Source: Hyphomicrobium sp.
GTDB lineage: Bacteria; Pseudomonadota; Alphaproteobacteria; Rhizobiales; Hyphomicrobiaceae
Reading direction: 5' to 3'
Length of the DNA: 64,000 nt
Assembly: GCA_016716675.1 (NCBI GenBank)
Contig: JADJVG010000003.1
Span: 128,501-192,500, forward strand
Positions 8,258 to 17,349 of this stretch are shown one piece after another (within the stretch, counting starts at the first letter, position 1; each line of letters starts with the position of its first letter). A program made the translations under genes and the position numbers. Below the pieces are notes generated by a model. It saw only the letters and a list, made by a program, of their open reading frames with translations. It did no database searches and was not told the DNA's origin.

Positions 8258-9235
8258 ATGACAAAATCAGTGTTGGTCGTTGTCACGTTTTTATCGACGC
8301 TCTTCGCCATCAACACTCGAGACATCGTCGTCTCATATAGCGTCGCATCACGGTGGCTAGGGAATGCCGATCAAAGGCTCCCGAACATCCGCATAATCTC
8401 AGAAGAATGCCGGGCGCCCTTTATTCGACGGTTCATTGCGCTCCAGGATCTCACGAAGCCCACAATGCTGATATTCGGTGATAGCCAGTCGTTCAATAAA
8501 GGCGTTCCGGCAAAAAGCACCTGGCCAGCGCGTTTCAACGAGCTTGCAGACCTCCGACTAAACATCGTCAACCTTGCTGTGGTAGACGGACGACCGCCGG
8601 ACACGCGATTTATCGCTGCGCAATTGTCTGGAAAAGCAGATCTAGCGGTTGTCAATCTAAATCAAGCCCACTTCAACGGGCTCGAGAGCCGTAAGATTCC
8701 GCCGCTGACTGAGGCTCCCTTCGAGTTTGTCCGCTGCATCGTGTCTATGCGTCGTTTCCTAGTTACGACAGAATTGCCCCTTCCCGATGCCAAGCCCGTA
8801 CGCGAGCGATACCGCAAGGCTACGCTTGCAAAAGACCGTTACGAGATGAGGCTTGACTCCGGTGTGCTGAGGTCAACCGTCGAGGCCGTGGCATTAAAAG
8901 CAGATCGTACGATTGTGTATATTACGCCAAACAATATCGATGTCTTTGGCGACTATGGCTATGACGTGCAGCGCTTTAAAGATGACAGTGCTCAAATGTT
9001 GGAAACTTGTGCAGAAACTGTAGCTACCTGCTTCGACCTGTCTTCGCGCATGTCCAAGGCGAATTTCTATGACATAGTCCATCTGAATACGGCAGGGAAT
9101 GACAACCTAGCAAAGCTCCTATTGAAGGAAGCGACAAGAGCAGATACTCCCCTCGACGAACGGCACTTCACTAGCACCCACCGCAACAGTACGCAGTACC
9201 AATTGCAATCGTTGCCCCGTCGAGGCCTGCATTGA
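8258..9235 (+). CDS. SGNH/GDSL hydrolase-like protein paired with the MBOAT acyltransferase
   Basis: 325 residues with an N-terminal hydrophobic anchor or signal (about 4-18). GDSQ at 74-77 (nucleophile candidate S76) and DIVH at 272-275 match the SGNH Ser and Asp-x-x-His blocks. Overall similarity is to the AlgX/AlgJ/PatB/DltD-style partners of MBOAT proteins, which complete transfer of the acyl group in the periplasm. ATG 8258 follows AAGGGACCCGC, nine bases after the MBOAT stop, so the two are one unit. The acceptor cannot be read from the sequence: no polysaccharide synthesis genes are adjacent. The last 40 residues are polar and look disordered. Confidence 0.75.
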   Translation: MTKSVLVVVTFLSTLFAINTRDIVVSYSVASRWLGNADQRLPNIRIISEECRAPFIRRFIALQDLTKPTMLIFGDSQSFNKGVPAKSTWPARFNELADLRLNIVNLAVVDGRPPDTRFIAAQLSGKADLAVVNLNQAHFNGLESRKIPPLTEAPFEFVRCIVSMRRFLVTTELPLPDAKPVRERYRKATLAKDRYEMRLDSGVLRSTVEAVALKADRTIVYITPNNIDVFGDYGYDVQRFKDDSAQMLETCAETVATCFDLSSRMSKANFYDIVHLNTAGNDNLAKLLLKEATRADTPLDERHFTSTHRNSTQYQLQSLPRRGLH

Positions 9236-9702
9236 TTGATGGTATCTTCAGCTGAAACGACTGGTGTAGTTTGAGCGCCAGTTTACTTCGACACAACGCG
9301 TTGAGTGAGTGGTGCGAATTGAGTTGCAACGTCAGGCACTCTATAAAACACTGCAACATCTCTCCGGCGTTGACACGGAACAGCCTTAAGCAGCGTCTTG
9401 AATTCGCCCATGACAGTGTTGTGCGCCGCGATGCGGGGCTCTCCGAGTTCTAGTGCTACCTTTGCTATCGTGGATGTGGGTGGTCGTGATTGGCAACGTC
9501 ACTGAGGTGCCCACGGGAACCCGCTCGATCCTGTTCCAAGCTGCGCAAAGAGGCCCCAGTGCGTGCCAGCAGTGCAAACCCATAAAGGCCTAACCGTGAA
9601 ACGTCTGGCAAACACTGCGCCGGTGCTGTCACCGGCGCCTTTCATCAAGCAGGCTGGGTTCAGTAGAATGGCCTCATATATTGGAGACGGCGTTCCACCA
9701 GA
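9236..9702. other. Convergent intergenic region
   Basis: This lies between the plus-strand SGNH gene and the minus-strand flavin reductase, so both genes end here. Apart from the hairpin at 9617-9638 I see no gene or regulatory element; short frames on either strand have no recognisable content. Confidence 0.5.
9617..9638 (-). terminator. Perfect GC-rich hairpin, possible terminator
   Basis: GCGCCGGTG, loop CTGT, CACCGGCGC: a nine-base perfect stem in the convergent gap, 65 bases past the stop of the flavin reductase. Only three Ts follow in either direction, so it is a weak intrinsic terminator at best. Confidence 0.45.
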
Positions 9703-11004
9703 TCATGCGCGCAGTCGACGGGTACGATAATTACCCCATCCGCTTTGGACGAAGGATTTTAAGAATGTGCCGAGCGCGCTGGCGTTCGGATGGGGATTAC
9801 CACCCTGCGCGATACGCTTGAGCTGCTGCGTATACCAGATAACTTCCATCAGCCCCAAGCGGTCCACGGGTTTAATACCCGTCTTAATGGGACGAACGCG
9901 CTGTGGGCTGTCCTGTCCTTTGAGCAGTAGCGCTGGTGCGTCGGGATCGATCGCAAGCAGGCGCGCCAAGCCGATGATGTCGAGAGCCCCCGAACGCAAC
10001 GCGGCATTCATGCCGCCGACGCTGCGGAACCCGCCGGTGACCATCAATGGCGTCGTTACAAGGCCTCGAACTTTTTCAGCGAATGCGAGGAAGTAAGATT
10101 CCCGCGCGATCGTTGAGGCCTTCTGCGGTTCCGCCACAACACCGCTCATCGCCGGCGCCTCGTACGTGCCGCCAGAAATCTCGATCAGATCAACGCCTGC
10201 ATCGGCGAGCGCAAGTATGGTTTCGACCGATTCCTCTTCTGTGAATCCGCCACGTTGGAAATCGGCCGAGTTTAACTTTATCCCGACAGGGAAATCAGGC
10301 CCGACGTTTTTGCGGATTTCCTCGAACACGGCCAATACAAAGCGGCGTCGTTTCTCTGGGCTGCCGCCCCATGCATCGGTGCGTTGATTGTGGTGCGGCG
10401 ATAGAAACTGATTGATCAGGTATCCATGGGCACCGTGAATTTCGATTCCGCTGAAGCCGGCCTTCTTGCAGATCGCCGCGCTACGACCGAAACGGCGGAT
10501 GATGTCCTCAATTTCCGCGACCGTGGCCTCTCGCGGCGTGTCGAAGAAGGCCGCCATGTCCTGTCGAAATGGTATGGCAGACGGCGCGATGTTTTCAGTG
10601 TTTAGCCCTTTGGGCGACTGCTTGCCAGGATGGTTGAGCTGCGCCCAGATGGCGGCGCCTTGATCGGTCGCGGCACGTGTCCATTGCTGCAACAGAGGCA
10701 AATCGGTGTCATCTTCGATTGCGACGTTGCCGGGCTCGCCAAGCGCGCGGCGGTCTACCATGATGTTGCCAGTGATGATCAGCCCTATGCCGCTTGCGGC
10801 CCAGCGGCGATAGAGTGTGACAAGCTTGGGCGTTGGCCGATTATCATAAGTGCCCAAGGTCTCGCTCATCGCGGACTTGGCGAGACGATTTCTGAGCTCA
10901 CTGCCGTTGGGTAAGCGCAACGGCTGGTTCAAGAGATGATCTCCAGCATTCGTGAGCGTCTGGACGGCATGGTTCTCGTTGTTTGTTGTCGTGGCGGATG
11001 TCAT
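9703..11004 (-). CDS. NADH:flavin oxidoreductase / old yellow enzyme family
   Basis: A 433-residue FMN-binding TIM barrel. The signature HGAHGYLINQFLSP starts at H190, with H193 and Y195 in the active-site positions, followed by NQRTDAWGGS. MVTGGFRS and IIGLARLL near 320-350 form the phosphate-binding end. Such enzymes reduce activated C=C bonds or nitro groups using NAD(P)H. ATG 11004 is preceded by GGAGC eight bases upstream. It is the last gene of a minus-strand run (MDR reductase, hydrolase, SDR, this gene) with gaps of about 75-85 bases, probably one TetR-controlled operon. Substrate unknown. Confidence 0.9.
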   Translation of the reverse strand: MTSATTTNNENHAVQTLTNAGDHLLNQPLRLPNGSELRNRLAKSAMSETLGTYDNRPTPKLVTLYRRWAASGIGLIITGNIMVDRRALGEPGNVAIEDDTDLPLLQQWTRAATDQGAAIWAQLNHPGKQSPKGLNTENIAPSAIPFRQDMAAFFDTPREATVAEIEDIIRRFGRSAAICKKAGFSGIEIHGAHGYLINQFLSPHHNQRTDAWGGSPEKRRRFVLAVFEEIRKNVGPDFPVGIKLNSADFQRGGFTEEESVETILALADAGVDLIEISGGTYEAPAMSGVVAEPQKASTIARESYFLAFAEKVRGLVTTPLMVTGGFRSVGGMNAALRSGALDIIGLARLLAIDPDAPALLLKGQDSPQRVRPIKTGIKPVDRLGLMEVIWYTQQLKRIAQGGNPHPNASALGTFLKSFVQSGWGNYRTRRLRA

Positions 11005-11087
11005 CGGATCAGCTCCATGAGCAATCGTTTTCTGTCTTTTCGGTCTGTGTCGTGGCGTCTACCAAGGCGTCGACCAAGACGGGGGCA

Positions 11088-11906
11088 TCAGGCGTCGAGC
11101 CTCATGTCTCTTCGAATTCCAGCGTCCACCATGTTGGCAGGGGCAAATCTGCGGAGCAGCCGCAGACGGCGGGCCGCGGCACCGACAGTATATCGGGCTT
11201 TCGGGCGAACCGCAGTGGCCGCTTTCAAGACCATTTCTGCCACGGTGCTGGGCTCGTCTCCAGCCTCGACGGCTTGGCTCACCCACTTGGCTATGGCCGC
11301 ACGAACGTCGCGGTATTCTTCTTTTGCAAGGTCGGGCTGCATCGCGTTCGCGTCAATCAGCGTCTTTGTGAACGCAGGTTCAATGACCGTAACCCGAATG
11401 CCTCGCGCGCGCAGTTCGTGGTCAAGCGATTCCGAGTATCCTTCGATCGCGTGTTTGGTCGCGGCATAGAGCGCCATGTACGGCATCGGCAGAAACCCAA
11501 GCACGGAGCCGATGTTGACGATGCGACCGCCGCCTTTAGCCCGCATGTGGGGCACGACGGCAGTTGTCATTCGCACAATCCCAAAGAAGTTCGTGTCGAA
11601 GATCGAATGGGCCTGATCGATAGAACTCTCTTCTGCTCCGGCGGGAGCGACACTGAATCCGGCGTTGTTCACGAGCAGATCGATGCGCCCTTCCAACCGT
11701 ATCACGTCGTTGATGACCGCTTCGACGGAGTCATCGCGCGTCACGTCGAGGGGCAACATCTCGAACGGTCGCTTGCCCGCTTGGCCTCCCTGTCTGCTGG
11801 TGCCGTAGACCTTGTAGCCCGCCGTGACCAGCCGTTGTGCCGTCGCTGCGCCAATGCCTGATGATGCGCCGGTAACGAGCGCGATTTTCCTGTTGTTGTC
11901 AGCCAC
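11088..11906 (-). CDS. SDR-family oxidoreductase
   Basis: A classical short-chain dehydrogenase of 272 residues. TGASSGIG at 12-19 binds the cofactor, NNAG at 80-83 stabilises the fold, and the catalytic set is S134, Y147 and K151 (YAATK). I chose GTG 11906, which has GGAG just upstream; a TTG four codons earlier is possible. The C-terminus is longer than minimal SDRs and ends in a basic helix. It lies between the hydrolase and the flavin reductase, suggesting successive steps on a cyclic or unsaturated carbonyl compound; that pathway is inference. Confidence 0.9.
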   Translation of the reverse strand: MADNNRKIALVTGASSGIGAATAQRLVTAGYKVYGTSRQGGQAGKRPFEMLPLDVTRDDSVEAVINDVIRLEGRIDLLVNNAGFSVAPAGAEESSIDQAHSIFDTNFFGIVRMTTAVVPHMRAKGGGRIVNIGSVLGFLPMPYMALYAATKHAIEGYSESLDHELRARGIRVTVIEPAFTKTLIDANAMQPDLAKEEYRDVRAAIAKWVSQAVEAGDEPSTVAEMVLKAATAVRPKARYTVGAAARRLRLLRRFAPANMVDAGIRRDMRLDA

Positions 11907-11981
11907 GGAGCTCTCCAATGGACAAAAATGGGGTAATCAAACAAACTGCCGGCAGACACCTGCACGAGTTTGTCAGCTTGG

Positions 11982-12824
11982 TTAGGCGGTTGAAAGAAAG
12001 CGTTCGACCAATGCCGCCACTTCGACGGGGTGCTGCTGATGCGGGCCGTGTCCAGCCAACGGATAGACGGCGACCTGTGCGTTTGTGAGTTCTCGGAACA
12101 GCAGCCATGTGTTCTTCAGGGGGAAGAACGGGTCGCGGTCGCCAGAGATGATCAGGAACGGCTGCTTCAGTTGCTTCAGACGCGCATAGTGATCGGTCTG
12201 GCCGCCCATAAATCCAGAAATCGCCTCGACCATCTTTGAGATGATTTCAGGACCAACGACCGGTTCGCGATCCTTCCGCACGGACCAGCGATCGATAAAT
12301 GCCTGCGTTTCGTTCTCGCGCCCTTCTGCAAAAAACAGATAGCGGACGTCTTCGAAAGAATACGTCTCTTTCAGCGCGATACCGAACACGATGTCGGTGG
12401 GAGGAGCCGTCTCCGCATTGCCGGCAGGGCCTGTGCCGATGCCGACGACCTTTCGGACCAGCCTTGGCTCCTGCAAGGCAATGGTCTGGCAGACGAATCC
12501 GCCCATGGAAAATCCTAGAAGATCGATCTGTTCGTAGCCGAGTTTTCGCGCGAACGCAGCCGCGTTGCGCCCCTTCTCGTCGAAGTCCTTGGCGGGTGTG
12601 CCGGTCGACGAGCCTATAGCGGCATCACTGAATAGGATGACGTGTCGCGTCTTGGCGAGTTCATCGACAAAGGCAGGGTCCCAATCGTCCAACGTGCCAC
12701 GAAAGCGCTGTAGGAAGATGACCGGAGTGGGATCTGCGGGATGCGTAGGGCGCAACTCGCGGTAGGCGTAGGATACGTCACCGACAGTTACGTGCTTGGT
12801 TGCGACGTCAATAGCGTTCGTCAC
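11982..12824 (-). CDS. alpha/beta-fold hydrolase
   Basis: 280 residues. The nucleophile elbow is GFSMGG, with ISGDRDPFFP supplying the likely acid and LAGHGPHQQHP the histidine near the C-terminus. The pattern is close to non-haem haloperoxidase/esterase-type hydrolases. GTG 12824 has CGGAGG five bases upstream; the longer frame to 12908 has no ribosome site, so I reject it. It is the second gene of the proposed TetR-controlled unit and may open a lactone or ester made by its neighbours. Confidence 0.87.
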   Translation of the reverse strand: MTNAIDVATKHVTVGDVSYAYRELRPTHPADPTPVIFLQRFRGTLDDWDPAFVDELAKTRHVILFSDAAIGSSTGTPAKDFDEKGRNAAAFARKLGYEQIDLLGFSMGGFVCQTIALQEPRLVRKVVGIGTGPAGNAETAPPTDIVFGIALKETYSFEDVRYLFFAEGRENETQAFIDRWSVRKDREPVVGPEIISKMVEAISGFMGGQTDHYARLKQLKQPFLIISGDRDPFFPLKNTWLLFRELTNAQVAVYPLAGHGPHQQHPVEVAALVERFLSTA

Positions 12825-12904
12825 GGTATCCTCCGTTGTGCAGGTTGGATCATGGACGCCGAAGGCGTTCCAATGCTGGAACGGCAAAGCGATATGGCGT
12901 TTCG

Positions 12905-13894
12905 TCAAACGGTGACGATGATTTTTCCGAACTGGTCGTTCGATTCCAGATAGCGGTGGGCTTCAACGATCTGATCGAAGGGAAAGGTCTTGGCGATGGC
13001 CGGTTTCAGCGTCCCTGCTTCGAGTCCGCTGGTGACAAATGAGATCGCTGCTTCGCGGCGCTCGGGATTTGCAACAACTTCAAAAAGTGTATAGCCGCGA
13101 ACGTTCAAGCCCTTGAGGAGTGCCGGGCCAAACGGAAATGGTGTCGGTTGAAGGCTCAATAGTCCGTAGAGGACCAGTGTGCCGCCCGCAGCCATTGCCG
13201 CCGCGAGTTTTTCGATTCCTGGCCCTCCGACCGGATCGAAAACAACACGAGCGCCCTTGCCACCGGTGATGGCATTGACGGCCTCGACGATATCCTGCTC
13301 GTTCGTCGCTATGACGTGCGCCGCGCCAGCTGCCTTTAGCTGGGCCTCCTTCGCTCTGGTCCGCGTTGTCGCTATCGCAATGCCGCCCACGCTATTGACG
13401 ATTTGGATGGCCGCGAGTCCCACGCTCGACGATGCGGCAGGAATGATGACGGCATCGCCTTTACCGACCTTGGCGACGTCGATCAGAGCGCCGTAGGCGG
13501 TAATGTAGGCCATCCACACAGCGGCCGCTTCGATTGCACTCAAGCCCTTGGGGCGCTTGACCACGGCATAGGCGGGCACAACCGCAACCTCGGCGTAGAC
13601 GCCGTAGGCGTTGAGCGAGAAGGCAGGAATGACGCTGACAGGCTCACCGACGGCAAAGCCGCTCACTCCGGGACCTAGTTCAAGCACCACGGCTGACGCT
13701 TCGTAACCGTTTTGGGCCGGCAGGTTCGGTTGCTCCAAGTAGGCACCGGATCGGAACATTTGCTCGGCGCGATTGAGGCCGATGGCTTCGATGCGTACGC
13801 GCAACTCGCCGTCTTTCAAGGCGCGGTCAGGAAGGTCTTCGATCTGCAGAACTTCTGGACCGCCGGTGCGGTGGAAGCGGACGACTCTGCTCAT
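12905..13894 (-). CDS. Zinc-independent MDR-family reductase (quinone oxidoreductase-like)
   Basis: 329 residues of the medium-chain dehydrogenase/reductase superfamily. An N-terminal GroES-like domain is followed by a Rossmann domain with AASSSVGLAAIQIV at about 153-166. The cysteine/histidine zinc ligands of alcohol dehydrogenases are missing, pointing to an NADPH:quinone or enone reductase. It is the first gene of the minus-strand cluster and its start is 131 bases from the divergent TetR gene, with a palindrome at 13944-13965 between them. Confidence 0.88.
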   Translation of the reverse strand: MSRVVRFHRTGGPEVLQIEDLPDRALKDGELRVRIEAIGLNRAEQMFRSGAYLEQPNLPAQNGYEASAVVLELGPGVSGFAVGEPVSVIPAFSLNAYGVYAEVAVVPAYAVVKRPKGLSAIEAAAVWMAYITAYGALIDVAKVGKGDAVIIPAASSSVGLAAIQIVNSVGGIAIATTRTRAKEAQLKAAGAAHVIATNEQDIVEAVNAITGGKGARVVFDPVGGPGIEKLAAAMAAGGTLVLYGLLSLQPTPFPFGPALLKGLNVRGYTLFEVVANPERREAAISFVTSGLEAGTLKPAIAKTFPFDQIVEAHRYLESNDQFGKIIVTV

Positions 13895-13943
13895 GTGGGT
13901 GCCTCTGGTTTGTGGCTGAGGGGCGACTTCGTAGGTGGCATTT

Positions 13944-13965
13944 AATAATTACGATCGTAATGATT
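13944..13965. promoter_or_regulatory. Palindromic operator, probable TetR binding site
   Basis: The core ATTACGATCGTAAT (13948-13961) is a perfect 14-base palindrome and extends to 22 bases with one mismatched pair. It lies between the MDR reductase start (13894) and the TetR start (14026). Size, symmetry and position are those of a TetR-family operator controlling both divergent genes. Confidence 0.75.
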
Positions 13966-14025
13966 GATTTAGATGACAGTCGCCATTATAATTGTCAAGA
14001 CCCCAATCGAACGAAAGCTCCGCCG

Positions 14026-14577
14026 ATGCGCGTTTCCAAAGAACAGGCTGCTGAAAATCGCGAACGTATTCTGAAGGCGACGTCGCGCCTCATACGTGAG
14101 CGTGGAATTTTGGGAGCAGGTGTTGATGCGCTCACGGAAGCGGCCGGCATGACGCACGGCAGCCTATACAGCCAGTTTGGCTCTAAGGAGCGACTGATTG
14201 AGGAGGCTTTAGCTGACGTCATCGCTGAGAAATGCCGGGAGTCGAGCGATATTGCTGCTCTCAGTGCGTACGTGTCCAGCTACCTCTCAGCGGAACATCG
14301 CGACGCGCCGGGGTACGGTTGCCCCGTTGCGGCCTTGTGTTCCGAAATGCCGCGTCAAAGCGAGGGCGTGCGATCGCGCTTCACGGCTGGATTACGCAGC
14401 ATGATCGCCGCGCTGAGCGAGCGGCAGGGTTCTAGTGCAAAGCAGCGTAAGCGCGACGAAGCGGCAATTGCGATGGTCGCGTCTCTCGTTGGCGCCCTTG
14501 TCCTCGCGCGCGCCGTCAATGATCCGAAGCTATCCAACGATATCCTCCGTGCCATGAAGGCTAATCTCGAAAGCTAA
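14026..14577 (+). CDS. TetR/AcrR-family transcriptional regulator
   Basis: 183 residues. The N-terminal three-helix DNA-binding domain (NRERILKATSRLIRERG, then a helix-turn-helix at about 34-53 ending GSLYSQFGSKERLIEEAL) is textbook TetR. The C-terminal ligand domain contains CPVAALCSEMPRQ, typical of the TetR_C subgroup often found beside oxidoreductases. ATG 14026 starts the family N-terminus; the longer open frame from 13912 would run through the operator and is rejected. It probably represses the divergent four-gene redox cluster and itself. Inducer unknown. Confidence 0.9.
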   Translation: MRVSKEQAAENRERILKATSRLIRERGILGAGVDALTEAAGMTHGSLYSQFGSKERLIEEALADVIAEKCRESSDIAALSAYVSSYLSAEHRDAPGYGCPVAALCSEMPRQSEGVRSRFTAGLRSMIAALSERQGSSAKQRKRDEAAIAMVASLVGALVLARAVNDPKLSNDILRAMKANLES

Positions 14578-15716
14578 CTGCCACGATCGCTTCTGGCCGA
14601 AGCAATGCTTGGCGCTCTGGTCTGAAGGACTCCTTTGCAAAAGGAGGTAACGGCCGTGCAAACCCGAGAAGCCGTCGGGCAGCTGCTTTCGACGCGTCAG
14701 ATGAGCGAGCGTCGAGCAGCTGAAAGAAACGCTGAGCCGCTCGCTCTGCGACGCCCAGCATCTGTTCGCAGCTTGCCGGTAGGATCACGATCATCGCCGC
14801 CCGCACGCGACGCTGGATTGTCTGACGCCATCTCGCTACGCGGTGCGCTGCAGCAGAACGAAGACGTTGAAGAACGCTCATCGGTAGCGTTCCATGACGG
14901 TTGAATCTCAGTTGATCTTAGTCAGAAAGAGTTGGGGCGCATCCGAAAACATTGAGAATTTAGAACGTCAGCACACACCGTTTCATTCAAGTATGGGTTC
15001 CGCATATTTGCGTGGTGCAGCGCCGAACAGTTTTTTCCTCAGTCGACGAAAGTACATGATGAGTTGGTTCGGCAGCGACGTTCGGATGGCACGGAATTTC
15101 ACTTAAGGCTGCATCAGCAATGCCTATTTTGGCGTGAGTTGACGGTTTTCAATATCCTGTTGACTTGAGCTGCGGCATATGGCTCATTGCACCAGGGGAA
15201 ACTTTCTTTCCAGCGGCGAACTTGCTGGTTCGAAAGTGCCCCTCCCATCAAGAGCACTATCAATCAAGAACACTTTGACGAGCTCGGAGGAAATTTTCGG
15301 ATGATGGAAATTAAGATTGCCGCCACCGTCCATAATGACTGGGGTTGATTAGCCTCCAAATTCATCATTGTACATCGTAGTTGGCGGCAACCTGATCACG
15401 TCTTTGCGGGCGCGATTCGATCATGCCGTTTACGGTGTGCTTGCTTGTTTTGGTGAAAATCCCCGCTCCCTGCATGTCTTGGATGAATTCACATGTTGGG
15501 CCGTCGGACGGTTCTTAGCTGACACTCTTTCAAGCAGCGAAGCCCTGGCGCGTGAGAACTTCTTTCACGGCGCTAGACGGTTTCGACACAATCGGGCCAA
15601 CGGGTTGTCTCTCGGCAATCCGCTGGGACGGAGTCGCGCGACTGCTCGAGTTGATCGGGTTTCCCGCGAAGTCTTTCTGTTCGTAAATAAACAAAAATCT
15701 CAAAGCCGCAACTAGG
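14578..15716. other. Long region without an intact gene
   Basis: More than 1.1 kb. Short frames occur on both strands at 14560-14900 but match nothing I know. A decayed IS3 integrase fragment is suspected near 15440-15560. A minus-strand frame at 15530-15787 begins with a hydrophobic segment (VASILVAALRFLFIY) but has no ribosome site or family features. I see no promoter or RNA gene I can defend. Confidence 0.4.
15440..15560 (+). pseudogene. Possible IS3-family integrase fragment
   Basis: The frame reads ENPRSLHVLDEFTCWAVGRF, resembling the first catalytic Asp region of IS3 orfB proteins (usually RMLNVLDEFTRECLAI). Flanking sequence is too decayed to extend the match. Only about 25 codons support this. 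Confidence 0.3.
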
Positions 15717-15833
15717 ATGGAAGCAACCATGGGCAATACACAGGAACGGATGCACTTCACGGAATATATCGGCAGCAAAGGCCGCATATCCTTTTCGACA
15801 AATCAGGTGGCGAAAGGGAGGGCAGTGAAATGA
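15717..15833 (+). CDS. Small ORF overlapping the start of the APC permease
   Basis: A 38-codon frame (ATG 15717, or 34 codons from ATG 15729) whose TGA overlaps the permease ATG as ATGA, the arrangement used for translational coupling. The predicted peptide is basic and without a signal or membrane segment. It may be a leader peptide or chance; I do not recognise it. Confidence 0.3.
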   Translation: MEATMGNTQERMHFTEYIGSKGRISFSTNQVAKGRAVK

Positions 15834-17332
15834 GTGAACACAAGGAAGGTGAAATTGACGTTCTTGAATACGAGCATGGTAATCTCCAATCGGGCACCAA
15901 TTGGTGGGGCGCCTTTGTTATTGGCCTTGCCGGCACAATTCTCGTAACCGGTGCAGCGCCGGCATTCCTCACGGTTTTTGGCGCATCGTATATTCCATTC
16001 ATTACATTCTTCACCCTGACAGGCGTTGTCTTGTGCCTTCTGCTGGCGGAACTGTCAGCAATGATGCCGGGGCGCACAGGTGGATCCCCATCCTACGCTT
16101 ATCCTGCCTATAAGGACCGTTGGCCTCGGCTAGCGGAACATATCAACGGCATGACAGCATGGATGTATTGGGTCGGCTGGATGCCCGTCGCGCCGCTGAA
16201 CATGATCCTGGCGTCGTTCTACATTACCCACTTGTTCGGCCTTGACGCGACTTCCGGTATCACACCGATCAATACCTTTATTCCCTATTGGACATTGGCC
16301 ATCACAGCTGTTGGGCTGCTGCTCTTGTCGATTCCGGCGTATATGGGAATCCGGTTCGGTACGTCGATGGCTACAATCCTGGCTGTACTGTCGATGATTC
16401 CGTTGACGTTCCTGTCGATCGGCTTCGTCTTTAACCCGGATGCCGCGAACTGGAACGAAATCGCGGGCTTCCCGCATCTCGACGGTTCAAGTTTCTGGAG
16501 CGATATAAATGGCTATCCAGCGTGGGTCATGTACGTAGCGTACGCGTTCCCGCTACTATGGACGGTCATCGCGTACGAGGCGGCGGCTTGCTATATCGGC
16601 GAGTGCCACAATCCTGGCCGGGATGCCAAAATCGCCATGACGCTCGAAGGCGGTTACGGCGTTTTCGTCTACACGATGCTGCCGATCTCCTTTGTCGTCG
16701 TGCTTGGTGGTGCGGCGCTTTCTGATCCGAGCCTCGTCGATCCAAAGACGATGTTCGTCACCTTTGCCAGCAACATCTTCCCTGGTGTGGCCGGTGTGGT
16801 GATGGAGTGGACGATGGCGATCATGTTGATTATCGCGCTGGTTCTGTCAGCTTTGAACTCGCTGATGGGTTGCTCGCGGTCGCTTTATCAAATGTCGCTC
16901 GATGGGCAGTTCCCGCGTATCTATCAGCATCTCAACAAGCATTACGTGCCTGATTTTGCGATGTTGACGAATATCGTCGCCAGCCTCGCGATTGCCTTCA
17001 TGGGCGGAGCGATTGAGATCTACTCGTTCTCCAACGTCGGGTATCTTGGGTCCTTCGTCCCTGTGCTTATCGGCTATTACTTGCTGCGCAATGACCGGCC
17101 CAATGTTAAGCGGCCTTTCAAGTTGCCGGAGTATTTCAAGTACATCTCGCTGGCACTTGCCGCCCTCTATTTCTTCGTTTGGTTGGTCGGCGGTATCATC
17201 TACTCGTATATCGGTGGCCAGGCGATCTATTACTTCCTCGGCGTCATCGCGGTCTTCGCGTACCTGCCGTTGTACCGGTACCGCCAGCGGGAGGATCGTC
17301 GCCTAGGCACGGCCGTTCCCAGCAAAGCATGA
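15830..17332 (+). CDS. APC-superfamily amino acid permease
   Basis: 500 residues with about twelve membrane segments. The N-terminus contains WWGAFVIGLAGTILVTGAAP, then FTLTGVVLCLLLAELSAMMPGRTGGSPSYAYPAY, matching the helix 1-2 region of APC transporters. GAGRG- and helix-8-type sequence (LVLSALNSLMGCSRSLYQMS) follows. ATG 15830 is preceded by AAAGGGAGGGCAG. Substrate cannot be read directly; co-location with a glutaminase and amidotransferase suggests glutamate, glutamine or a related amine. A USP gene follows after 17 bases and the pair ends at a strong terminator. Confidence 0.9.
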   Translation: MSEHKEGEIDVLEYEHGNLQSGTNWWGAFVIGLAGTILVTGAAPAFLTVFGASYIPFITFFTLTGVVLCLLLAELSAMMPGRTGGSPSYAYPAYKDRWPRLAEHINGMTAWMYWVGWMPVAPLNMILASFYITHLFGLDATSGITPINTFIPYWTLAITAVGLLLLSIPAYMGIRFGTSMATILAVLSMIPLTFLSIGFVFNPDAANWNEIAGFPHLDGSSFWSDINGYPAWVMYVAYAFPLLWTVIAYEAAACYIGECHNPGRDAKIAMTLEGGYGVFVYTMLPISFVVVLGGAALSDPSLVDPKTMFVTFASNIFPGVAGVVMEWTMAIMLIIALVLSALNSLMGCSRSLYQMSLDGQFPRIYQHLNKHYVPDFAMLTNIVASLAIAFMGGAIEIYSFSNVGYLGSFVPVLIGYYLLRNDRPNVKRPFKLPEYFKYISLALAALYFFVWLVGGIIYSYIGGQAIYYFLGVIAVFAYLPLYRYRQREDRRLGTAVPSKA

Positions 17333-17349
17333 TCGGTAAATAGGAGGCT

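Noticed and set aside
13912..14025. N-terminal extension of the TetR regulator
   Set aside because: It would run through the palindromic operator; the family N-terminus starts at ATG 14026.
14908..14925. TTGATCTTAGTCAG, near match to an FNR/FixK box
   Set aside because: One consensus base is wrong and it is far from any gene start.
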